Origin: Panacagrimonas sp052387695
Lineage (GTDB): Bacteria; Pseudomonadota; Gammaproteobacteria; Nevskiales; Nevskiaceae
Direction of reading: 5' to 3'
Length of the DNA: 64,000 bases
Assembly: GCA_052387695.1 (NCBI GenBank)
Contig: JBQTIX010000119.1
Location: 19,969 to 83,968, forward strand
Shown: piece after piece, positions 9,327-18,506 of the stretch
Numbering within the stretch: the stretch's first letter is position 1
Layout: every line of letters starts with the position of its first letter
Made by a program: the position numbers and the translations under genes
The notes under the pieces: model-generated
Seen by the model: the letters and a program-made list of their open reading frames with translations, nothing else
The model's database searches: none
Told to the model about the DNA's origin: nothing

Positions 9327-10297
9327 ACGACGAGGACCTGTTGCATCTGGTCGACGCACTGGCCGGCGGCGACTGGCAATCCGGCGAGCGGCTGGCCGGG
9401 TCGGCCGGTCTGACGCGGGCAGGTTTGGCCAAGCGCGTCGCGCATCTGCGCGAATGGGGACTGGCCATCGAGTCGCGCTTCGGGCTCGGCTACCGGCTGG
9501 CGCGCCCGCTCGAACGGCTCGACGCGATGCGCTTGCGTGGCTCGCTTCCGCCGGGCCTGCGCCTCGACGTCGCACCGATCGTGGACTCGACCAACCGCAT
9601 GCTGATGGACGCAGATACCACCGCGGACCCGCAAGCCCTGATCGCCGAGTTCCAGTCCGCCGGCCGCGGGCGTCGCGGGCGCGCGTGGCGTTCGCCTTTC
9701 GGCGCCAACCTGTATCTCTCCATCGCCTGGACGTATCCCTCGTGGCCTCCTGCCCTGCCGGCGCTTTCGCTGGCCGTGGGCGTGGTCTGCGCGCGCGTGC
9801 TGTCGAACCAAGCAGGGCTCGACGGCGTTCGGCTGAAGTGGCCCAACGATCTGTGGCTGGACGGCCGCAAGCTGGGCGGGATCCTGATCGAGCAGCGTGG
9901 CGAATCCAGCGGCAGCTGCCGGGTGGTCGTGGGCGTCGGCATCAACGTGGCGATGGACTCAGGCCAGGCAGGCGAGATCGACCAACCATGGATCGCGCTC
10001 GACGAAGTGCTGACACGGACAGGCCGGGCGCGTGCCTCACGCAACGCGCTGGCGGCGAGCCTCCTGGGAAGCCTGCACGCGTGCCTCGCGCGATATCCGC
10101 GGGATGGCTTCGAGGAATATCGGAAAGAGTGGCTCGCACTGGATGCCCTGCGAAATCGTCCGGTGCGCGTGCCGGGCGACGAGAGGCTGCACGGAATCGG
10201 CCGTGGCCTGGACGAGCACGGCGCCTTCCTGATCCAGACCGGCGACGGCGCGCTCCAACGCGTCCTCGCTGGCGACGTGTCGCTGAGGCCCGCATGA
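9311..10297 (+). CDS. birA: Biotin-[acetyl-CoA-carboxylase] ligase / biotin operon repressor BirA
   Basis: A 328-residue bifunctional BirA. The N-terminal winged helix (about 1-60: SGERLAGSAGLTRAGLAKRVAHLREWG) would bind DNA. The central catalytic domain shows the biotinyl-AMP loop GRGRRGRAW and the KWPNDLW and KLGGILIE motifs, with the small C-terminal domain after about 270. It attaches biotin to the carrier protein of acetyl-CoA carboxylase. ATG 9311 lies inside the 3' end of plsY, and the stop overlaps the coaX start as ATGA. Confidence 0.95.
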   Translation: MARTLDDEDLLHLVDALAGGDWQSGERLAGSAGLTRAGLAKRVAHLREWGLAIESRFGLGYRLARPLERLDAMRLRGSLPPGLRLDVAPIVDSTNRMLMDADTTADPQALIAEFQSAGRGRRGRAWRSPFGANLYLSIAWTYPSWPPALPALSLAVGVVCARVLSNQAGLDGVRLKWPNDLWLDGRKLGGILIEQRGESSGSCRVVVGVGINVAMDSGQAGEIDQPWIALDEVLTRTGRARASRNALAASLLGSLHACLARYPRDGFEEYRKEWLALDALRNRPVRVPGDERLHGIGRGLDEHGAFLIQTGDGALQRVLAGDVSLRPA

Positions 10298-11016
10298 AAC
10301 TCTTGATCGATGTCGGCAACACGAGGCTGAAATGGGCCTGGGTCGAGGACGGCGAAATCGTCGAGGGCGGCGCGGCGATGCACGACGACAACCCCGCCGA
10401 CATCCTCGCGCAGGCGGATCTGGACGAGCCGGATTCGATTGCGGTGGCCAGCGTTGCGGGCCCGGCGCATGACATCGCGCTGACGAAAGTCTGCGCCGTG
10501 CGCTGGCAACTCAAGCCGGCGTTCGCGCGAGTGGCGGCGGAGCGCGACGGCCTGCGTAATGGCTACGCCGAACCGCAGCGTCTGGGCGTCGATCGCTGGC
10601 TGGCGATGCTGGCGGCGTGGGCCCGGACGCGAGGCCCCTGCATCGTCGCGGATGCGGGCACCGCACTCACGGTCGATGTCGTGGACGACCGCGGCCAGCA
10701 CCTTGGCGGCATCATCGCGGCCGGCCTTCGGACTTCGGAAAAAGCTGTGCTCGGCGCGACCCGATTTCCGGTACGCCAGGTGCCGTTGGTACCTCACGCG
10801 GGACTCGGCCTGGACTCGGAAGCCTGCGTACGCCAGGGCGCCATGCTGTCGGCGCTTGGTGCGCTGGATCGCGTCGCCACGCAACTGCCGCCGGCGCGGC
10901 GCTACATCGCAGGGGGTGATGCGCCGACCCTGATTCCGTTTCTGGGTGCCAGCTGGGAGCACCGGCCGATGCTGGTGTTCGAGGGCCTGCATGTCCTATC
11001 CGACCCAGGCTCCTGA
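10294..11016 (+). CDS. coaX: Type III pantothenate kinase
   Basis: A 240-residue ASKHA-fold kinase catalysing the first step of coenzyme A synthesis. Signatures are the N-terminal phosphate loop DVGNTRLKWA, the GVDRWLAMLAAW pantothenate-binding region, DAGTALTVDVV, and the GGIIAAGL and AGGDAPTL segments. The ATGA overlap with birA indicates coupled translation. birA-coaX is a common gammaproteobacterial pair. It converges on the DUF1329 gene 35 bp downstream. Confidence 0.95.
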   Translation: MKLLIDVGNTRLKWAWVEDGEIVEGGAAMHDDNPADILAQADLDEPDSIAVASVAGPAHDIALTKVCAVRWQLKPAFARVAAERDGLRNGYAEPQRLGVDRWLAMLAAWARTRGPCIVADAGTALTVDVVDDRGQHLGGIIAAGLRTSEKAVLGATRFPVRQVPLVPHAGLGLDSEACVRQGAMLSALGALDRVATQLPPARRYIAGGDAPTLIPFLGASWEHRPMLVFEGLHVLSDPGS

Positions 11017-11051
11017 GCGGCAGCCCGGCGACTCCCGAAACCTGGTACCCG

Positions 11052-12887
11052 CTACTTCGTCCTCGCCTTCTTCTGCAAAGCCGCGGGCGTGAACAGCGCG
11101 TCCTCGTACTTCACCTCGAAATCCGAGATCGCGTCCTCGTTGCTCAGCGCCGTGACGAAGTAACGCTTGGACTGCAAGTCATAGATGGTCTCGGGGATGC
11201 CGGTCACGGTGGGAATGAAGGGCACGGTCAGCAGATGCGCCTCCTGCACCTTCCACAATTCGCCGCGGTTGTCGTAGCAGTCGACGATGGCGATGGCCCA
11301 GGAATCCTCGTCCAGGTAGAAGCGCCGCTTGCCGAAGCCATGCCGCTGTCCGGCCTTGAGCGTGGCCTCCACCACCCACACCCGGTGCAGCTCGTAGCGC
11401 GCCAGGTCCTGGTTGATGTGGCCGGGGCGGATGATGTCCTTGTACTTGAAGGTGGGACTGTTGAGCAGCCAGGAGTTGTAGGGAATCAGCACCTCCTTCT
11501 TGCCCACCAGCTTCCAGTCGTAGCGCTCCAGGGAGCCGTTGAACACGTCGATCTGGTCGTTGAACTGCTCGTTGTCAGAACCGATGGAAGGATTGTCGAA
11601 ACCGACGTCGGGCGCGCGGTTGACCCGCGCCAGGCCCGGCGAATAGATCCAGGCATTGCGGCTCAGGCCACTGCCGCCGGCGGTCTCGTGAACCAGGATC
11701 ACCTGGCCGGCCGAGCGCGGCGGTTCCAGCACCTCTTGCAGGTAATAGGCGAACAGGCCGCCGTTGCGGATCGCGCTCGGCTCGCTGAGGCTGGCGTACT
11801 TGAACTTCACGTCCTCGACCAGCTTGCTGATCTTGTACGTGCCATCGGGTTTGACGACGGCCTGGTTGTTGTAGCGCTTGACCGCTGAACCGCGGAACTT
11901 GAGCTTGTGATTCCAGATCGGCTCGGCGCCGGTCGCCGGAATCGGGAAGGGAAAACCCAGCTCCGCGCCCTCGATCTCGTCCGTGCCCTTGAGCGTCGCG
12001 CGGCCGGCGTTGGCGATGGTCGCGGCGTTGATCGGGTCCGGAAAGAAGGCGTTGCGGAAGGACGGGAACACGATCATCCGGTAGTCCGGATAGGTCTTGA
12101 ACAGCGCCTTGTGGCCCTCGCTGAGCAGCTTGTCGTACTGCGCGAGGTTGGACTTGTTGATGACGTACAGCGGCTTGATGGAATCGATGGGGCCGGTGGC
12201 GCCGGGTTGTTTGTAATCGAGGAAGCCTCTCACGTAGCTGGGCATGTACTTCATGACCAGGGCATTGGCCGCGACGCGGGTCTTGGGGTCATCGACGATG
12301 TTGATGATCTCCAGCACCTTGCCGATGTCGAAGGCCGCGACCATGCGCGACAGGAAGCTCGCGCCTCCGCTTTTCTTGAGTTCGGCGATGACGGCGACGA
12401 TGTCGTCGCGCATCTGCGGCAGCTTCAAGCTGCGCGCCTGCACCTGCGCCAGCAAGGCATCCACGCTCTTGCCGCCGCGGGTGGCGAGCACCCTGTCGAA
12501 ATCCGCCTTGAGCGAAGCGTCCGCGGAGAGCATGGCCTTGACCACGACCAGCACCTGGTCGGCCTTGGCCGGCTCGGCGTCCATGATGCTCTGTGCCTGC
12601 ACCAGCAGGTCGCTGACCACGGCCGGGTCGCCGATCATGCCCTGGATGTCTTTGACCAGGCGCGTGCGCAGGGCTTCCAGATCGGCGCGCTTGAGCTTGA
12701 GCATTTCGGGCGAGAAGGCGGCGCTGCCGGTCCAGGTGGGAATGGTCCCCTCCGCGTTGCCCGCGCTTGTAGCACCGACCGCGGTGAGGTCCTTGCCCAG
12801 GCGCGCGGCCTGGTCGGGGGGAGCGATGGCCTGAACGACCGCGGTCGTCAGCGACAGCGCCCATGCGAGCACAAAACGATTCTTCAT
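11052..12887 (-). CDS. DUF1329 envelope protein with an N-terminal insertion
   Basis: A 611-residue secreted protein with a signal peptide (FVLAWALSLTTAVVQA). The family core is recognisable: QAARLGKDLTAVGATSAGNAEGTIPTWTG near the start, then DSIKPLYVINKSNLAQYDKLL, YPDYRMIVFPSFRNA, and a long beta-rich remainder (LVGKKEVLIPYNSWLLNSP, YELHRVWVVEATLKAGQRH, FYLDEDSWAIAIVDCYDNRG). DUF1329 proteins are usually about 450 residues. Here about 170 mostly helical residues (about 58-230) separate the N-terminal motif from the core. DUF1329 genes typically pair with DUF1302 outer-membrane proteins, and one lies at 14506-16707. Proposed roles in lipid or sterol handling at the outer membrane are unproven. 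Confidence 0.85.
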   Translation of the reverse strand: MKNRFVLAWALSLTTAVVQAIAPPDQAARLGKDLTAVGATSAGNAEGTIPTWTGSAAFSPEMLKLKRADLEALRTRLVKDIQGMIGDPAVVSDLLVQAQSIMDAEPAKADQVLVVVKAMLSADASLKADFDRVLATRGGKSVDALLAQVQARSLKLPQMRDDIVAVIAELKKSGGASFLSRMVAAFDIGKVLEIINIVDDPKTRVAANALVMKYMPSYVRGFLDYKQPGATGPIDSIKPLYVINKSNLAQYDKLLSEGHKALFKTYPDYRMIVFPSFRNAFFPDPINAATIANAGRATLKGTDEIEGAELGFPFPIPATGAEPIWNHKLKFRGSAVKRYNNQAVVKPDGTYKISKLVEDVKFKYASLSEPSAIRNGGLFAYYLQEVLEPPRSAGQVILVHETAGGSGLSRNAWIYSPGLARVNRAPDVGFDNPSIGSDNEQFNDQIDVFNGSLERYDWKLVGKKEVLIPYNSWLLNSPTFKYKDIIRPGHINQDLARYELHRVWVVEATLKAGQRHGFGKRRFYLDEDSWAIAIVDCYDNRGELWKVQEAHLLTVPFIPTVTGIPETIYDLQSKRYFVTALSNEDAISDFEVKYEDALFTPAALQKKARTK

Positions 12888-13264
12888 TTGGATTCTTCCT
12901 GCGGACGTCGTCGGTCCAATCTTGCAAGGCAGGCTTTGAGCCTATGCCTCGGCCAAAGAATTGCCTTGGCCGCTGCGCCCGGGCTTCAGGCGCAACTGCG
13001 CGGCCGGCCTTGAGGAGATATTTCGAGATTGTTCTCGAACAGTTCCGTCACGGTGTTCAGCGTGATACGCGTGAGACAGTGGATACCCCTTGAAACATCG
13101 TCGCAAACTGCCTTGCAGGAACCCCCGTCATATCGGCCCGCAAGCGCTTCTCTCTCCCGCGAGCGGTCCTGGCGTGCTTCCTTCCGCACGTCCGACCAGA
13201 ACGCGAATTGAATACGGGCAATCTTTCGCATTAGCTTGCGTCTAAGTCAATCGAGGCTACCGCC
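12888..13264. promoter_or_regulatory. Divergent intergenic region between DUF1329 and DUF2236 genes
   Basis: This 377-bp gap must hold promoters for both divergent genes. The only distinct signal I see is a 7-bp inverted repeat, TTCGAGA-TTGT-TCTCGAA (13022-13039), which could be an operator. I could not identify convincing -10/-35 pairs. Small reading frames inside the gap have no recognisable protein features. Confidence 0.3.
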
Positions 13265-14500
13265 ATGCAGAACGCAACCGGCTTCATTCCGCGACGTCAT
13301 GGCATCGACCTGGAAAGCGGGCGCCGAACCGGCCGGCTGCTGAAATGGTTCATCCGAGGCGATGCGGAACCCACACCGGAGCGATGGAAAGCTCTCGGCG
13401 AGGGCCTGATGCTGGGCGATCCCCTGGCCGACCGCCTGCTCGACTGGATGCACGAATCCGGCATGCGCGAGTCCATGCCCCTGTTCCAGCGCGCGCTGGC
13501 TTCGGGTATCGCGTCGGTGCCGGAAACACCTGCCGGTGCCGGCGTGCCGACGCCGCTACACGCGTTCTTCACGCATTGCGAGCGACGCCCCGCCTGGGTC
13601 GATGGCGGAAAGCTGGCCGAGGGCGCGCGCGCATTCCAGCGCATGGGCATGACCTCGCACTACGTGCTGCGTGACGCCGCGCTGATGGGCGGCTACCAGG
13701 CCTCGGCGTTCAATAAGACCCTCATCCTCACCGGCGCGCTCAAGGGCGGGACGCCACGGCGCGTGGCCGAGACCATGAAGTGGGTCGTCGGCGCGACCGA
13801 CACGAACGGCCTTGAACCGGGCGCAGAAGGATTCCGTGCCACGCTGCACGTGCGACTGATCCACGCGATGATCCGGCGCAGGGTCGCCGGCCTGCCGGAA
13901 TGGCCGCTCGAAGCGCTGGGCCTGCCGATCAACCAGACCGACATGGCGGCCACGTGGCTGGGTTTCAGCGCACTGCTGCTGATCGGGGTGCGCGCGATGG
14001 GCGTGCCAATGACGTCGCGCGAGGCGCACGCGGTGATGCACCTGTGGAAGTACACCTGCTGGCTGATGGGCGTGGATGAGTCCTGGCTCACCGACGACGA
14101 GATGGAAGGACGGCGCCTGCTCTACCACATGTTGATCGCGCAGACACCACCGGATGAAACCAGCGCGCAACTCGGTCGCTCGCTCATGGACGAGACGCTC
14201 TCCGTGCCCTATCCGCGCTGGCAGAAACTGCGTGCGCGGTTCGAGCGGGCACGCCATCTGAGCGTCACACGCTTCTTCACCGGGCGCGCCGGCATGGAGG
14301 CGCTGGGATTACCGCCGAACACGCTGCCCTGGTATCCCCTCCTAAGCGCGCCGTTCACGTTCGCCTGGCATGTCGCACACCGCGTGATTCCGGGCGGTCA
14401 GGCGCGCGCGCAGCGGATCGGTCGCAAGGCCCATGAAGACCTGGTGCGCCTGCATTTCGCGGGCGGACGCGAAGGTGTGCGGCCGCTGCACGAGGTGTGA
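13265..14500 (+). CDS. DUF2236 / MpaB-type oxygenase-like protein
   Basis: A 411-residue, mostly helical protein of the DUF2236 family (oxygenase MpaB, related to the haem-containing latex-clearing protein). Conserved-looking parts are FQRMGMTSHYVLRDAALMGGYQASAFNKTLILTGALK, VRLIHAMIRRRV (a candidate haem-region His), INQTDMAATWLGFS and the C-terminal WYPLLSAPFTFAWHVAHRVIPGG. No signal peptide is evident, so a cytoplasmic location is likely. The substrate is unknown. Its position between DUF1329 and DUF1302 genes suggests a shared hydrophobic-compound context. Confidence 0.8.
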   Translation: MQNATGFIPRRHGIDLESGRRTGRLLKWFIRGDAEPTPERWKALGEGLMLGDPLADRLLDWMHESGMRESMPLFQRALASGIASVPETPAGAGVPTPLHAFFTHCERRPAWVDGGKLAEGARAFQRMGMTSHYVLRDAALMGGYQASAFNKTLILTGALKGGTPRRVAETMKWVVGATDTNGLEPGAEGFRATLHVRLIHAMIRRRVAGLPEWPLEALGLPINQTDMAATWLGFSALLLIGVRAMGVPMTSREAHAVMHLWKYTCWLMGVDESWLTDDEMEGRRLLYHMLIAQTPPDETSAQLGRSLMDETLSVPYPRWQKLRARFERARHLSVTRFFTGRAGMEALGLPPNTLPWYPLLSAPFTFAWHVAHRVIPGGQARAQRIGRKAHEDLVRLHFAGGREGVRPLHEV

Positions 14501-14505
14501 GGCGA

Positions 14506-16707
14506 TCAGAAATTGTAAGTGATGCTCACCGACAGATTGTCGCGGTCCTGGAGCACCTGGTCCTTGCCGTCGAAGTATTGGTACAGCAGTGTGCCGTTGA
14601 ACGCTTGGCCAATCTCGAACTGGAAGCCCGGAATGATCCAGCGATTGCCCTCGACATAGTTCTGCACCGGAAACGGCGCGATGCCGTAGATGTCCTCGAA
14701 CCACAGCAGGGTGGGATTGACGTTGATGCCGGAATTGAACAGGTTGCTGTACTTGAACTGCACCAGCAGGCGCAGGCCCATGGCGAAGTCGTCGGCAAAG
14801 CCGTCGGTCTGCTGCGTGGGGTTGACGCGCGCCGTGACCTGCGGCGTGCGGCAGTTGGTGCCCTCGGCAAAGCCCGTGCAGTCGGCGCCAGGACTCGGAT
14901 GGGTGTGCTCCAGCGTGCCCTGGAAGTAAAGGTTGTCGGGCATGTCGATGATGTGGGTGAAGCCCAGCTCGCCCAGCACCGTCACGTCATCGGCGCCGAA
15001 GGTGCTCGGAAACAGCTTGAGCGCGTTGATCACGAACTGGCCGGTTTTCAGGCGCTCGAAACCCCTCACGTACTCGCCCGGCTGATATTCGTTGTTATTG
15101 GCGATGGTGCGCCCGCGATACTTGGTGAGAAACGAGGGGATGAAGGTCTCCGCGCCCGGCAGGATCGGCACCACACCCGGCACCGCCGGAAGGTCGAGCA
15201 GGCCCAGCAGGGTGTCCGGAATACCGATGTCCTCGCGTGAAAACGCCTGCTGGAAACCGGCGTAGAACACGTCGGAGATCAGCACCTGCGCCGGCAGGTT
15301 GGGCCGGTAGGAATACTCGCCCGACACCGACAGGCCGAACGCGGTGGTGTTGAAACTCACCCCGAACATGCGGACGTTTTCGGGGTAGTCGAACAGCAGT
15401 TCGGCCGAATTGATCGGCAGCGGATCCTGGTTCGGCAGGGCGTTGTTGAGCGCCAGCGGGTTGAACGGCAGGCAGGCCAGCAGCTCGTCCGGCAGCAGGT
15501 TGAGCGGTGGCGGCAGAGGCCCCAACGGGCTTCTGCGCAGGCAGGTCTCGGCCGCCTCGTTGATCCCGAAATACGGCACGCGGCTGTGGTAGTTGAGGAA
15601 ATAGAACCCGAACTCGGTGCCGTCGTTGAGGCCCTCCGCATACCAATTGATCTTCACACCGAATTGGCCACTGTCCTTGGCCGGGCGTCCGTTTTCGCGC
15701 ACCTGCGAATTGCGCGTGCTCGAAGACAGGAGCCGGAACGGCAAGCCGGAACGGAACTGATTGTCCGGATCCTCCGGAAACTGTCCCAGGCTCAGCACCG
15801 GGTTGTAGGTGTCGATGCCGGCCGGGTCGGCGCTGGAGAAGAAGGTGCCGCTGGGCTGGATGCGCGTGGTGTCCCAGTCGTACTGGTAGATCAGCTCGGC
15901 GCTGAGGTTCTCGACGATGTCGCCCGTCAGCAGCACCATGCCGGTGGGCACCGCCAGCTCATTGAGGTTGAAGCCCGGTTGCAGGGCCAGGATGGCGTCA
16001 AGCGGGTTGACCGTATCCAGGGTGTTGAACAGGTGCAGGTTGGCCTCGCCCCAGCGCACGCGCTGATTGCCGACGGCCACCGAGAACGAGCGCTCGCCGA
16101 TCTCGAAATTGCGCAGGATGAAGGCCTCGCGAAACTCGCCCTTGAGACCCGACCGGTCTTTCACGCTGTCGCTGCGCTCCTCCCGTGCCGGCTGGTACTG
16201 CGTGTTGGCGTGGGTGACGTCGAAGTTGTAGTTGGTCTCGTCGTAGAAGCCGACGTAGTTGAGCTTGACCGTCCAGTCGCCCCAGGTCGCGCCGAGCTGG
16301 GTGTTGATCTTGAAGATCGAGGACACCAGATCGCCGTTGTCGTAATTGATGTTGCCGTCGTCCATCAGCGCCAGGAAGTATCCCCCGCGCGCGTCGACCA
16401 GCCGCTGGTTGGGCGCGGGGTCGCCCGACAGCGAGATGCAGTCGTCGTCGAACGGACCCAGGCTCCGATCGCCGCCGCGATTGCTGCACAGGTATTGCTG
16501 GCCGGGGATGTTGAGCTTGCCCACCCGATCCGAGTCGCGGCCTTCCATGCGCCAGGCCGCTCCCAGGGTCATCTTGGTCGTCCAGGCGAATTCGGCTCCG
16601 CCGTATTCGAAGTTGATGGCGCGGGCCGGGAACGCGCAGACCAGCCCCGCGATCACGACAAAGGTCCACCCGATGGACCCACCGCAGAGATTCATTTTTC
16701 TATACAT
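14506..16707 (-). CDS. DUF1302 outer-membrane beta-barrel protein
   Basis: A 733-residue exported protein of the DUF1302 family. After the start MYRKMNLCGG comes a hydrophobic signal (IGWTFVVIAGLVCAFPARA), then INFEYGGAEFAWTTKMTLGAAWRMEGRD, VGNQRVRWGEANLHL and repeated amphipathic strands, ending in the beta-barrel terminus SVSITYNF with C-terminal Phe. ATG 16707 is chosen because AAGGAGACGAGGC precedes it; an upstream ATG at 16761 lacks this. DUF1302 genes usually neighbour DUF1329 genes, as here. A role in transport or surface deposition of hydrophobic compounds is inferred only. Its stop lies 5 bp from the convergent DUF2236 gene. Confidence 0.88.
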   Translation of the reverse strand: MYRKMNLCGGSIGWTFVVIAGLVCAFPARAINFEYGGAEFAWTTKMTLGAAWRMEGRDSDRVGKLNIPGQQYLCSNRGGDRSLGPFDDDCISLSGDPAPNQRLVDARGGYFLALMDDGNINYDNGDLVSSIFKINTQLGATWGDWTVKLNYVGFYDETNYNFDVTHANTQYQPAREERSDSVKDRSGLKGEFREAFILRNFEIGERSFSVAVGNQRVRWGEANLHLFNTLDTVNPLDAILALQPGFNLNELAVPTGMVLLTGDIVENLSAELIYQYDWDTTRIQPSGTFFSSADPAGIDTYNPVLSLGQFPEDPDNQFRSGLPFRLLSSSTRNSQVRENGRPAKDSGQFGVKINWYAEGLNDGTEFGFYFLNYHSRVPYFGINEAAETCLRRSPLGPLPPPLNLLPDELLACLPFNPLALNNALPNQDPLPINSAELLFDYPENVRMFGVSFNTTAFGLSVSGEYSYRPNLPAQVLISDVFYAGFQQAFSREDIGIPDTLLGLLDLPAVPGVVPILPGAETFIPSFLTKYRGRTIANNNEYQPGEYVRGFERLKTGQFVINALKLFPSTFGADDVTVLGELGFTHIIDMPDNLYFQGTLEHTHPSPGADCTGFAEGTNCRTPQVTARVNPTQQTDGFADDFAMGLRLLVQFKYSNLFNSGINVNPTLLWFEDIYGIAPFPVQNYVEGNRWIIPGFQFEIGQAFNGTLLYQYFDGKDQVLQDRDNLSVSITYNF

Positions 16708-16975
16708 GCCTCGTCTCCTTAGCCTCCTCTTAAACGGACCCATCCACCCGACCGGGTTCACATCAGCGCGGTTGCCGGCATGCTCCTGACGGGACAGCGC
16801 GACCCGATGTTAGGCCGCGGCCCCGACAAGTCCAAGTGCAAGGCGGTGCGCGAGACTCCGCGCCACGGCCTGCGCCGTGAATGACCTGCGCGACGATTGC
16901 ACCTGGCGGGTCAGCAAGCGGGGTGTGAAAAGGCAAAATGCCGGCGCACGAATAAAAGAGAACCGCGACTCGCGG

Positions 16976-17119
16976 CGACAGCGTCATCAAGGCAAACGCC
17001 TGCGGCGGGGCGGCGCCCATCACGCACACCGACTCGACGGCCGGATCGCTGGCGATGCGGTTTTCGATGGACGCGGGAGCGACGTACTTGCCCTTGGCTG
17101 CGTAGATCGGGGCGGGCTT
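16976..17119 (-). pseudogene. Remnant of an acyl-CoA synthetase C-terminus
   Basis: Minus-strand codons read KPAPIYAAKGKYVAPASIEN followed by RIASDPAVESVCVMGAAPPQAFALMTLS. This matches the C-terminal segment of long-chain fatty-acid-CoA ligases (typically KTSKGKYVAPAPIENRL... then LVEQACVVG...PQPVAL). No AMP-binding core or proper start lies upstream and the frame degrades downstream, so it is a gene relic. It sits in the 464-bp gap between the DUF1302 gene and the serine hydrolase, which otherwise shows nothing recognisable. Confidence 0.7.
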
Positions 17120-17171
17120 GCGGCGCGCCCCATGCAGCATGCGGCGTGCACCAGGGTCGGGGGGTGGGTCG

Positions 17172-18506
17172 TCATGCGCAGGGTTCGTGCAGCGAGGGCG
17201 GTTCGGGAATCGGCGCGGTGCACACCGCGTCGTGACTTGGCTCGCACTCCTGCGCGATGCGGTTCAGCAGGCCGAAGAACGGCCGCAGATGCGTGCCCAG
17301 GATCGCCTTGCCGGTGACGATGAGGCTGCATGCGATGGCGCGATCCGGATCGGCCCAGCCGAGAATGTTGGTGAAGCCCAGATGGCCGAATGCACGGCCG
17401 CTGCGGGGTCCGTACATGCCGTAGGGATCGGCGCCGAGAATCAGTCCCTCGCTGTAGCGCATCGGCAGCATCAGCGTGCGATCCAGCGCCATCCGGCCGA
17501 CCGGGCGGATCAGGCGCGCCACGGTCTGCGGCTGCATGACCTGTCGGCCCTGATACATGCCCTTGTCCAGCAGCATCTGATAGAAGCGCGTCAGTTCTGC
17601 AGCGGTCGCGTGCAGGTTGCCGGACGGCAGCACGCTATTCATCGCCGAGTCGCCGTTGTGGGATTCGACGAGCGCATCGAACGAGCCCATCAGCAGTCGC
17701 GGGAGCAGCACCGATATCGGAAAACGCACCGGTGCACCGGCGACGCTGTGGCGGGCCACCGCAGCCCGATGCTCCGCCGGCAGTCCGTAAGTGAAGTGCC
17801 GCATGCCCAGCGGCTGGCGCAGACGGCGATCGAGATATTCGCGCAGCGGTCGGCCGGTCACGCGCTGGATCAGCTCGCCGAGAATGAAGCCGCTGCTGTA
17901 GGCGTGATACGCCGGCCATCCGACGTTGACCGGCGACGCCGCATACAGCAGCGCAAGGCAGCGCTCCCAGTCTGCCAGCAGTTCGATGCGGCGCTCGGCT
18001 TTCGGTACGCGGATGAAAGGAATTCCACCGCGGTGCGAGAGCATCTCGGCGATGGTGATGCGCTGCTTGCCCTGCGCGCCGAACGCGGGAAGGTAGTGCG
18101 CCACCGGCCGGTCGAGTTCGATGCCGCCCTCTTCCGCCAGCAGATGCACGAGCGCCGCGGTGATCGCCTTGGACGCGGAGCTGATCATGATCGGCGTGTC
18201 CGGCGTCGCGAGTCGCTTCGGCAGGTCCGGCGAATCGTCGGGTCCGTTGCCCTGTGCGTGACCGAGGCTGCGGTTCAGCACCCGCTCGCCGCGACGCTGC
18301 AAGCAGAACGACACGGCGGGATACGCGCCGCTGCGATACAGGGTTTCGACCGCATCCCAGATGCCTTGCACCGCCGCACCGCCGAGACCCGCCTGCGCAG
18401 CCGGCGCTTCGTCGGCGTCGATGGCGCGCACCGGACTCAGGTCGCGCGGCACCATGACCTTGCGCAAGTTCGCCGGTCGCACCGCAGTCAGCCGCTCAAT
18501 GGACAC
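17172..18506 (-). CDS. Beta-lactamase-class-C-type serine hydrolase (esterase)
   Basis: A 444-residue protein of the beta-lactamase/EstB superfamily. Key motifs are SASK (S110-K113, nucleophile and base), YSSG (about 203, the Tyr of the YxN-like box) and GHLGFTN (near 393, in the KTG position). No signal peptide is seen, so it is probably a cytoplasmic esterase acting on lipids or lactones rather than an antibiotic-degrading enzyme. It overlaps the upstream hydrolase gene by 11 bp and is last in the four-gene Baeyer-Villiger operon, where an ester-cleaving step would fit. Confidence 0.87.
   Translation of the reverse strand: MSIERLTAVRPANLRKVMVPRDLSPVRAIDADEAPAAQAGLGGAAVQGIWDAVETLYRSGAYPAVSFCLQRRGERVLNRSLGHAQGNGPDDSPDLPKRLATPDTPIMISSASKAITAALVHLLAEEGGIELDRPVAHYLPAFGAQGKQRITIAEMLSHRGGIPFIRVPKAERRIELLADWERCLALLYAASPVNVGWPAYHAYSSGFILGELIQRVTGRPLREYLDRRLRQPLGMRHFTYGLPAEHRAAVARHSVAGAPVRFPISVLLPRLLMGSFDALVESHNGDSAMNSVLPSGNLHATAAELTRFYQMLLDKGMYQGRQVMQPQTVARLIRPVGRMALDRTLMLPMRYSEGLILGADPYGMYGPRSGRAFGHLGFTNILGWADPDRAIACSLIVTGKAILGTHLRPFFGLLNRIAQECEPSHDAVCTAPIPEPPSLHEPCA

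Noticed and set aside
13022..13039. TTCGAGA-TTGT-TCTCGAA as a firm operator
   Set aside because: Seven-base arms with no second copy and no adjacent regulator; noted only inside the intergenic entry.
12986..13231. Minus-strand 81-codon frame upstream of the DUF1329 gene
   Set aside because: No family features and no ribosome-binding site; lies in a promoter-bearing gap.
15586..16722. Plus-strand open frame opposite the DUF1302 gene
   Set aside because: No recognisable features, whereas the minus strand has signal peptide, barrel strands and terminal Phe.
16763..17140. Minus-strand 125-codon frame as a real gene
   Set aside because: Only the first about 50 residues resemble an acyl-CoA ligase end; the remainder is not protein-like, so it is recorded as a relic.
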